Below, one piece after another: positions 58,130-64,000 of a DNA stretch of 64,000 nt. Below the pieces are notes generated by a model. That model was not told where the DNA came from, did not search any database, and saw only the letters and a program-made list of their open reading frames with translations. Made by a program: the position numbers and the translations under genes. Positions within the stretch are counted from its first letter, which is position 1. Every line of letters starts with the position of its first letter. The stretch covers positions 18,736-82,735 of the forward strand of contig NZ_KL647136.1 of assembly GCF_000725805.1 (NCBI RefSeq), written 5' to 3'. The DNA is from Streptomyces xanthophaeus (GTDB lineage: Bacteria; Actinomycetota; Actinomycetes; Streptomycetales; Streptomycetaceae).

Positions 58130-58975
58130 ATGGAGAGCTTGGAGGCCGTCAACAGCATGGAAAGCCTGCGGATCATCGAGACCTGGCCGGTGCCGTCCGC
58201 CGCGGCGGCCGTCGTACGGGCCGACGGGACCCTGGCCGGTTCCCACGGACCGGTCGACCACCGCTTCCCGCTGGCCTCGGTCACCAAGCCGCTCGCCGCG
58301 TACGCGGCCCTCGTCGCGTACGAGGAAGGCGCGATCGAGCTGGACGAGGCGGCCGGGCCCGAGGGTTCGACGGTCCGTCACCTGCTCGCGCACACCAGCG
58401 GCCTGGCCTTCGACGAGCACCGGGTGACGGCCCCGCCCGGGCAGCGCCGGCTGTACTCGAACGCCGGCTTCGAGGTCCTCGGCGACCACATCGCCAAGGC
58501 GACCGGCATCCCCTTCGCGGAGTACCTGCACCAGGCCGTCTTCGAGCCGCTGGGCATGACCTCCTCCGCCCTGGAGGGCTCCCCCGCCAAGGACGGCGTC
58601 TCCACCGTCTCGGACCTGGTCCGCTTCGCCGCCGAACTCCAGGCACCCCGGCTGCTCGACGTCCGTACGGTCGCCGCGGCCACCACCGTCGTGCACCCCG
58701 GCCTCAAGGGCGTCCTGCCCGGCTACGGGCACCAGTCCCCCAACGACTGGGGCCTCGGCCTGGAGATCCGCGACGGCAAGTCCCCGCACTGGACGGGCGG
58801 CTCGTCCTCGCCGCGGACCTTCGGCCACTTCGGCCAGTCCGGCACCTTCCTGTGGGTGGACCCGGACGCCCGCGCCGCGTGCGTGGCGCTGACCGACCGC
58901 GCCTTCGGGCCGTGGGCCGTCGAGGCCTGGCCGCCCTTCACCGACGCGGTGCTCGCCGAACTGGGCTCCCGCTAG
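58130..58975 (+). CDS. Serine hydrolase, beta-lactamase class C/PBP-like
   Basis: 281 residues. Class C/esterase motifs: SVTK (nucleophile Ser and Lys) in FPLASVTKPLAAYAAL, the Tyr motif YSN in RLYSNAGFEVLGDHIAKATGIPFAEYL, and a C-terminal GHFGQSG in place of KTG. There is no signal peptide, so it is cytoplasmic: esterase or D-aminopeptidase-like rather than lactamase. ATG 58130; a TAGGCT -10 box ends 7 nt before, allowing leaderless translation. Probably controlled by the divergent MerR protein through the 58097-58110 dyad. Confidence 0.82.
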   Translation: MESLEAVNSMESLRIIETWPVPSAAAAVVRADGTLAGSHGPVDHRFPLASVTKPLAAYAALVAYEEGAIELDEAAGPEGSTVRHLLAHTSGLAFDEHRVTAPPGQRRLYSNAGFEVLGDHIAKATGIPFAEYLHQAVFEPLGMTSSALEGSPAKDGVSTVSDLVRFAAELQAPRLLDVRTVAAATTVVHPGLKGVLPGYGHQSPNDWGLGLEIRDGKSPHWTGGSSSPRTFGHFGQSGTFLWVDPDARAACVALTDRAFGPWAVEAWPPFTDAVLAELGSR

Positions 58976-58990
58976 CCCTGGCACCACCCG

Positions 58991-59644
58991 TCAGGGAAGC
59001 TCCCAGATCAGCACTTCCCCCGGGGACCCCGCGGTGATCTCCAGGCCGTGTTCGCCGGTGATCCGCGCCGAGTCCCCGGGGCCCAGCTCCTCGCCGTCGA
59101 GACGCAGGTCCCCGCGCACCACGTGCAGGTAGACCCGCTCGGCGTCCGGTACGTGCACCCGCTCGCCCGCGCCGGGCCGCCGCACGTGCAGGACCGCCCC
59201 GGCCGCGGGGACCTTGTAGGGCGTGCCCTCGGGCAGCCCCCTGACCACCTCGTACGAGGGCTCGCCGCCCGGGGTGAGCGGCGCGAGCCACGTCTGGACG
59301 AAGCGCAGCCGCGTGGCGCCGTCGTTGCGCTCCACGTGCCGGGCCCCGGAGCCGGCGCCGAGGTACTGCACGTCCCCGGGCCCGACCCGGCCGCTCTCCC
59401 CCGTGCTGTCCCTGTGGGTGAGCTCGCCCTCGACGACCCAGGTCACGATCTCGGTGTGGCTGTGGGGGTGCTCGTCGAAGCCCGCGCCCGGGGCGAGGGT
59501 CTCCTCGTTGCAGGCCAGGACCGGGCCGAAGCGCAGGTTGTCCGGGTCGTAGTACGACCCGAAGGAGAAGGCGTGCCGGGTGGTGATCCCCGTCGCCGGG
59601 TCCCCTCCCTCGTACCGGTCCGCGCCGCGTCGTACATCAATCAT
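58991..59644 (-). CDS. Pirin-family protein
   Basis: 217 residues, bicupin. The metal site of the N-terminal cupin is HPHSHTEIVTWVVEGELTHRDS with a later Glu/His (GSGARHVERND), matching pirin (three His and one Glu). The C-terminal cupin is degenerate (RVYLHVVRGDLRLDGEELGPGDSARI). Pirins are quercetinase-like or redox-sensing proteins; in Streptomyces a pirin is known to modulate central metabolism and redox. ATG 59644. Convergent with the serine hydrolase, 15 nt apart. Confidence 0.85.
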   Translation of the reverse strand: MIDVRRGADRYEGGDPATGITTRHAFSFGSYYDPDNLRFGPVLACNEETLAPGAGFDEHPHSHTEIVTWVVEGELTHRDSTGESGRVGPGDVQYLGAGSGARHVERNDGATRLRFVQTWLAPLTPGGEPSYEVVRGLPEGTPYKVPAAGAVLHVRRPGAGERVHVPDAERVYLHVVRGDLRLDGEELGPGDSARITGEHGLEITAGSPGEVLIWELP

Positions 59645-59714
59645 GGAGGCCACGGTAGACCCCGCGGCCGGGACCGGACTCCGCACAGCCGTCCCGATAA
59701 GGCAGTCTTGTCAC

Positions 59715-60932
59715 GTGCCTCAACCCGAACGTGAGCATTCCCCCGCGACACACGCCGCGCATCCCGCTCCCGCCCATCCGCACACCGCGACGCTGCGCCG
59801 GCTGGAGAAGTCCTCCGGCCGGCTCGCCGCGAACGCGATCGCGCGGATGGACGAGACCCTGCCGTGGTACCGGGCGATGCCCCCGGAGAACCGCTCATGG
59901 ATCGGCCTGGTCGCCCAGGCCGGCATCGCCGCGTTCACGGAGTGGTTCCGGCACCCGGAGACTCCACAGGCGATCTCCACCGACGTCTTCGGGACGGCTC
60001 CGCGGGAGCTGACCCGGGCGATCACCCTGCGCCAGACCGTGGAGATGGTCCGCACCACGATCGAGGTCATGGAGACCGCGATCGACGAGGTCGCGGCCCC
60101 GGGCGACGAGCAGATCCTGCGCGAGGCGCTGCTGGTGTACGCCCGGGAGATCGCCTTCGCGACCGCCCAGGTGTACGCGCAGGCCGCCGAGGCGCGCGGG
60201 GCGTGGGACGCCCGCCTGGAGTCCCTCGTCGTCAACGCGGTGCTGTCCGGGGAGGCCGACGAGGGTGCGCTGTCGCGGGCCGCGGCGCTGGGCTGGAACT
60301 CCCCCGAGCACGTGTGCGTGGTCCTGGGGACCGCGCCGGAGGGCGACAGCGAGCTGACGGTCGAGGCGATCCGGCGGGCGGCCCGGCACCACAAGCTCCA
60401 GGTCCTCACGGGTGTGCTCGGGGACCGCCTGGTCGTCATCGCGGGCGGCAGCGACAATCCGATGCAGGTGGCGAAGTCGCTGATCGGGCCGTTCGCCGCG
60501 GGTCCGGTGGTGGCCGGTCCGGTGGTTCCCGACCTGCTGAACGCGACGAAGTCGGCGCAGGCGGCGGCCGCCGGGCTGAAGGCGTGCACGGCCTGGCAGG
60601 ACGCTCCCCGGCCGGTGCTGGCAGACGATCTCCTGCCCGAACGCGCGATCGCCTCGGATCCGGCTGCGCGGGAGCAGTTGGTAGAGGAGATCTACAGACC
60701 GCTCGAAGAAGCGGGCTCGGCCCTGCTGGAGACGCTCAGCGTTTACCTGGAGCAGGCGAGCAGTCTCGAAGGGGCTGCCCGCATGCTGTTCGTGCACCCC
60801 AATACGGTGCGCTACCGGCTGCGACGTGTGACCGACGTCACCGGCTGGTCGCCCTCAGATGTCCGTTCGGCGTTCACTCTGCGAATCGCCCTGATCCTCG
60901 GGCGTCTGGCCGACGGAGATCCGCAGTCCTAG
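59715..60932 (+). CDS. fasR: FasR-type PucR-family activator of fatty-acid synthesis
   Basis: 405 residues from GTG 59715. The N-terminal ~180 residues are helical; then a GGDEF-like CdaR segment (about 200-300, HVCVVLGTAPEGD..), and a C-terminal PucR helix-turn-helix (LLETLSVYLEQASSLEGAARMLFVHPNTVRYRLRRVTDVTGW). In S. coelicolor the orthologous gene directly upstream of fabD (FasR) activates fabD-fabH-acpP-fabF; the same position here makes the assignment strong. A CAGTCT -10-like box ends 6 nt before the GTG. The gap to fabD is 89 nt. Confidence 0.88.
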   Translation: MPQPEREHSPATHAAHPAPAHPHTATLRRLEKSSGRLAANAIARMDETLPWYRAMPPENRSWIGLVAQAGIAAFTEWFRHPETPQAISTDVFGTAPRELTRAITLRQTVEMVRTTIEVMETAIDEVAAPGDEQILREALLVYAREIAFATAQVYAQAAEARGAWDARLESLVVNAVLSGEADEGALSRAAALGWNSPEHVCVVLGTAPEGDSELTVEAIRRAARHHKLQVLTGVLGDRLVVIAGGSDNPMQVAKSLIGPFAAGPVVAGPVVPDLLNATKSAQAAAAGLKACTAWQDAPRPVLADDLLPERAIASDPAAREQLVEEIYRPLEEAGSALLETLSVYLEQASSLEGAARMLFVHPNTVRYRLRRVTDVTGWSPSDVRSAFTLRIALILGRLADGDPQS

Positions 60933-61021
60933 ACTTTTGTCGGACATCAACAATTACCCCGGCCGTTCTTGGTCCCTGTCCCCACGGGCGGCAGGGACCA
61001 TCCACAAGAGAGAGTGTGAGG
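60933..61021 (+). promoter_or_regulatory. fabD operon leader (likely FasR target) with a short hairpin
   Basis: 89 nt between fasR and fabD. It contains an AT-rich patch (CATCAACAATTA, about 60944-60955) and a 9-bp hairpin, TGGTCCCTG (60970-60978) with CAGGGACCA (60992-61000). FasR binding here is inferred from S. coelicolor. Confidence 0.5.
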
Positions 61022-61939
61022 GTGCTCGTACTCGTCGCTCCCGGCCAAGGCGCCCAGACGCCTGGCTTCCTGACTCCCTGGCTCGACCTTCCCGGCGCCG
61101 CTGACCGCGTCGCCGCCTGGTCCGACGCCATCGGGCTCGACCTTGCCCACTACGGCACGCACGCCGGCGCCGACGAGATCCTCGACACGGCGGTGGCCCA
61201 GCCACTGCTGGTCGCCGCGGGTCTGCTCTCGGCCTCCGCGCTCGGCTCCCGCACGGCCTTCGGCGCCGTCGCGGGCCACAGCGTCGGTGAGATCACCGCC
61301 GCCGCGTACGCGGGGGTGCTGTCCGACGCCGACGCCCTGTCCTTCGTCCGCACCCGCGGGCTGGGCATGGCAGAGGCCGCCGCCGTCACCGAGACGGGCA
61401 TGGCCGCGATCCTCGGCGGGGACCCCGACGTAGTGGTCGCACATCTGGAGAAGCTCGGCCTGACCCCGGCCAACATCAACGGAGCGGGCCAGATCGTGGC
61501 CGCCGGCACCGCGGAGCAGATCGCCGCGCTGGTCGCCGAGAAGCCCGAAGGCACCATCAAGGTCGTCGCCCTCAAGGTCGCGGGCGCGTTCCACACGCAT
61601 CACATGGCCCCCGCGGTCGCCGCGCTGGAGAAGGCCGCGGAGGCCCTCGCCCCGGCCGACCCGGCGCTGACGTACGTCTCCAACAAGGACGGCCAAGTCG
61701 TGACCACGGGAGCCGACGTCGTCGCCCGCCTGGTCGGCCAGGTCGCGAACCCGGTCCGCTGGGACCTGTGCATGGAGACGTTCGCCTCCCTGGGCGTCAC
61801 CGGGATCATCGAGCTCAGCCCCGGCGGCACGCTCACGGGCCTGGCCAAGCGGGCACTGAAGGGCGTACCGAGCGTCGCCCTGAAGACCCCGGACGATCTC
61901 GACAAGGCCGCGGCTCTCATCGCAGAGCACTCGGCCTGA
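61022..61939 (+). CDS. fabD: Malonyl-CoA:ACP transacylase
   Basis: 305 residues. It loads malonate on ACP for type II fatty-acid synthesis. N-terminal APGQGAQTPGFL, nucleophile Ser87 in GHSVGE, and catalytic His191 in GAFHTHHM are all present. The start is GTG 61022, giving the MLVLVAPGQGAQ N terminus familiar in Streptomyces; GTG 61016 would add two residues. First gene of the fab operon, 19 nt before fabH. The enzyme may also serve polyketide synthases, as in other Streptomyces. Confidence 0.95.
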   Translation: MLVLVAPGQGAQTPGFLTPWLDLPGAADRVAAWSDAIGLDLAHYGTHAGADEILDTAVAQPLLVAAGLLSASALGSRTAFGAVAGHSVGEITAAAYAGVLSDADALSFVRTRGLGMAEAAAVTETGMAAILGGDPDVVVAHLEKLGLTPANINGAGQIVAAGTAEQIAALVAEKPEGTIKVVALKVAGAFHTHHMAPAVAALEKAAEALAPADPALTYVSNKDGQVVTTGADVVARLVGQVANPVRWDLCMETFASLGVTGIIELSPGGTLTGLAKRALKGVPSVALKTPDDLDKAAALIAEHSA

Positions 61940-61958
61940 GAGAAGGAGCCCACTCAGC

Positions 61959-62963
61959 ATGTCCAAGATCAAGCCGGCCAAGGGCTCCCCGTACGCCCGC
62001 ATCCTCGGTGTCGGCGGTTACCGCCCGACCCGCGTGGTGCCCAACGAGGTCATCCTCGAGACGATCGACTCCTCCGACGAGTGGATCCGGTCCCGCTCCG
62101 GCATCGCCACCCGGCACTGGGCCTCGGCCCAGGAGACGGTCGCCGCGATGTCGGTGGAGGCCTCGGGCAAGGCGCTGGCCGACGCCGGTGTCGCACCGGA
62201 GAAGATCGGTGCCGTGATCGTCTCGACGGTCTCGCACTTCAAGCAGACCCCCGCCGTCGCGACCGAGATCGCGCACCGGATCGGTGCGGGCAAGCCCGCC
62301 GCCTTCGACATCTCCGCGGGCTGCGCCGGCTTCGGCTACGGGCTGACGCTGGCCAAGGGCCTGGTGGTGGAAGGTTCCGCCGAGTACGTCCTCGTGATCG
62401 GCGTGGAGCGGCTCTCGGACCTCACCGACCTGGAGGACCGCGCGACGGCCTTCCTGTTCGGTGACGGCGCGGGCGCCGTGGTCGTCGGCCCCTCGGACGA
62501 GCCGGCCATCGGCCCCACGGTGTGGGGTTCGGAGGGCGACAAGTCCGACACCATCAAGCAGACCGTGCCGTGGGACGAATACCTCGGCAAGGACGGCGGC
62601 GAGAAGTTCCCGGCCATCACGCAGGAGGGTCAGGCGGTCTTCCGCTGGGCCGTCTTCGAGATGGCCAAGGTGGCCCAGCAGGCGCTCGACGCCGCCGGAA
62701 TCACCGCCGACGACCTGGATGTCTTCATTCCGCACCAGGCAAACATGCGGATCATCGACTCGATGGTGAAGACTCTGAAGCTGCCGGAACACGTCACGGT
62801 CGCCCGTGACGTGGAGACCACCGGCAACACCTCGGCCGCCTCGATCCCGCTCGCTATGGAGCGGCTCCTGGCGACCGGAGCGGCGAAGAGCGGCGACACC
62901 GCGCTCGTCATCGGCTTCGGGGCGGGACTCGTCTACGCCGCGACGGTCGTTACCCTCCCCTAG
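61959..62963 (+). CDS. fabH: Beta-ketoacyl-ACP synthase III
   Basis: 334 residues. It condenses acyl-CoA with malonyl-ACP to start fatty-acid synthesis; Streptomyces FabH prefers branched primers. The catalytic triad is present: Cys122 in ISAGCAGFGYGL, His in FIPHQANMR, and Asn in GNTSAAS. ATG with GAGAAGGAG upstream. Between fabD and acpP in the standard order. Confidence 0.95.
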   Translation: MSKIKPAKGSPYARILGVGGYRPTRVVPNEVILETIDSSDEWIRSRSGIATRHWASAQETVAAMSVEASGKALADAGVAPEKIGAVIVSTVSHFKQTPAVATEIAHRIGAGKPAAFDISAGCAGFGYGLTLAKGLVVEGSAEYVLVIGVERLSDLTDLEDRATAFLFGDGAGAVVVGPSDEPAIGPTVWGSEGDKSDTIKQTVPWDEYLGKDGGEKFPAITQEGQAVFRWAVFEMAKVAQQALDAAGITADDLDVFIPHQANMRIIDSMVKTLKLPEHVTVARDVETTGNTSAASIPLAMERLLATGAAKSGDTALVIGFGAGLVYAATVVTLP

Positions 62964-63018
62964 GACCGGGATCCTTTTCCCGGTCCGCGTACCCAGTCAG
63001 CTAGAGAAGGAGCGCCAC

Positions 63019-63267
63019 ATGGCCGCCACGCAGGAAGAAATCGTCTCGGGTCTCGCGGAGATCGTCAACGAGATCGCCGGCATCCCCACCGAGGACGTCG
63101 CGATCGAGAAGTCGTTCACCGACGACCTGGACGTCGACTCCCTGTCCATGGTCGAGGTCGTCGTCGCCGCCGAAGAGCGCTTCGACGTCAAGATCCCCGA
63201 CGAGGACGTCAAGAACCTCAAGACGGTCGGCGACGCTGCCGACTACATCCTGAAGCACCAGGCCTGA
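63019..63267 (+). CDS. acpP: Acyl carrier protein
   Basis: 82 residues, acidic helical bundle. The phosphopantetheine site is Ser41 in DLDVDSLSMVEVV. ATG with GAAGGAG 7 nt upstream. Carries the growing acyl chain in the fab pathway; third gene of the operon. Confidence 0.95.
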   Translation: MAATQEEIVSGLAEIVNEIAGIPTEDVAIEKSFTDDLDVDSLSMVEVVVAAEERFDVKIPDEDVKNLKTVGDAADYILKHQA

Positions 63268-63346
63268 GCCTGACGAGCGTTTGTCGCCACCTGGCGGTGG
63301 CGCCGTGACAATTCAGCACCCCCTGAGACGTGGAGAAAGAATTCCT

Positions 63347-64000
63347 GTGAGCCCGACCAATCGCACCGTGGTCGTCACCGGTATCGGCGCAACCACTCCG
63401 CTGGGTGGCGACAGCGCTTCGACCTGGGAAGGTCTGCTCGCCGGCCGTTCCGGCGTAAAGCCCCTGGAGGGCGAGCGCTTCGCCGAACTCCCGGTCCGTA
63501 TCGCCGCCGCAGCCGCCGTGGACCCCAGCGAGGTCCTGCCCCGACCGCTGGCCCGCAAGCTGGACCGCTCGGCGCAGTTCGCCGTCATCGCGGCCCGCGA
63601 GGCCTGGGCCGACGCCGGTTACACGGCCCCGGCCGGTGAGGACGAGGCCGTCGCCCCCGAGCGGCTGGGCACCGTGATCGCCTCCGGCATCGGTGGCGTG
63701 ACGACCCTGCTCGACCAGTACGACGTACTGAAGGAGAAGGGTGTGCGCCGGGTCTCCCCGCACACCGTCCCCATGCTCATGCCGAACGGCCCGTCGGCCA
63801 ACGTGGGCCTGGAGGTGAACGCCCGCGCGGGCGTGCACACCCCGGTCAGCGCGTGCGCCTCCGGCGCCGAGGCCATCGGCTACGCCGTCGAGATGATCCG
63901 CACCGGCCGTGCCGACGTGGTCGTCGCGGGCGGCACCGAGGCGGCCATCCACCCGCTGCCGATCGCCGCCTTCGCCAACATGATGGCGATGTCCAAGAAC
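63347..64000 (+). CDS. fabF: Beta-ketoacyl-ACP synthase II (partial, runs off the window)
   Basis: The first 218 codons from GTG 63347 (GGAGAAAG upstream) are present and the frame is open to base 64000. Sequence: TNRTVVVTGIGATTPLGGDSASTWEGLLAGRSGV, then nucleophile Cys170 in SACASGAEAIGYAVEMI. The two catalytic His residues lie beyond the window. It elongates acyl-ACP. Fourth gene of the fab operon, 79 nt after acpP. Confidence 0.93.
   Translation, partial: MSPTNRTVVVTGIGATTPLGGDSASTWEGLLAGRSGVKPLEGERFAELPVRIAAAAAVDPSEVLPRPLARKLDRSAQFAVIAAREAWADAGYTAPAGEDEAVAPERLGTVIASGIGGVTTLLDQYDVLKEKGVRRVSPHTVPMLMPNGPSANVGLEVNARAGVHTPVSACASGAEAIGYAVEMIRTGRADVVVAGGTEAAIHPLPIAAFANMMAMSKN

Overview
The window is a high-GC actinomycete chromosome segment, almost certainly Streptomyces. 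The grounds are GC-rich codons, many GTG/TTG starts, a FasR-fabD-fabH-acpP-fabF locus, a homodimeric-type aceE next to AhpE, DUF3052 and TerD genes (an order I recall from the S. coelicolor chromosome), TTA (bldA-type) codons in mobile genes, and an actinomycete integrative and conjugative element (AICE) in a tRNA-Val gene. The species cannot be named from the sequence.

Region 1 (1-19.7 kb) is chromosomal. It starts with the tail of a secreted transglycosylase-like gene. A divergent steroid-catabolism pair follows (FadA5-like thiolase and CYP125-like P450) with two KstR-like operators between them. Then come a BBE-type flavoprotein, a GT87/PAP2 fusion membrane enzyme, a MhuD-like heme-degrading monooxygenase, small enzymes (SnoaL, DUF6193, GNAT), an MFS exporter carrying a C-terminal MarR-like domain, a peptidoglycan-binding membrane protein, a HAD phosphatase, a GDT1/TMEM165 manganese exporter behind a yybP-ykoY riboswitch, a secreted HNH nuclease, PhoD, a DedA protein, an 86-bp tandem repeat array, and the 24-residue ribosomal protein bL37.

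Region 2 (19,701-34,582) is a 14.9-kb AICE bounded by 47-bp direct repeats of the tRNA-Val 3' half. Modules from left to right: low-GC cargo (a protein with an RNxxxH HEPN motif) and a YdcF-like gene coupled to a GntR/UTRA repressor with three palindromic operators; a transfer operon (DUF6284, DUF2637, RRQRL zinc protein, membrane proteins, TraA, FtsK-like TraB) followed by a clt-like repeat array; a cargo nuclease joining an SRA-like domain to a PD-(D/E)XK domain (candidate type IV restriction enzyme); and a replication/integration module (Prim-Pol, small zinc-type protein, DUF3631 Rep, Xis, tyrosine integrase). Paired GCCGTCA motifs with identical 6-nt spacing lie inside both ends and look like integrase arm sites. 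A reading-frame oddity puts Rep and Int in one open frame.

Region 3 (34.6-48.3 kb) holds a coiled-coil protein, DUF4383, an FmdB-type zinc ribbon, and a tellurite/stress (Ter) cluster. The cluster is a translationally coupled operon HpcH aldolase - phosphoribosyltransferase/StiP fusion - HAD - O-methyltransferase, plus TerD paralogues, a TerA-like protein and a DUF475/TerC-type membrane protein. AhpE peroxiredoxin and DUF3052 follow.

Region 4 (48.7-64 kb) holds aceE, a K+ channel, an I36 inhibitor-like secreted protein, a TetR/MFS divergent pair, a DUF1023 hydrolase, DUF4429-SHOCT, a MerR/serine-hydrolase divergent pair, pirin, and finally FasR with the type II fatty-acid synthase operon fabD-fabH-acpP-fabF (fabF cut by the window end). 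The first and last genes are partial.
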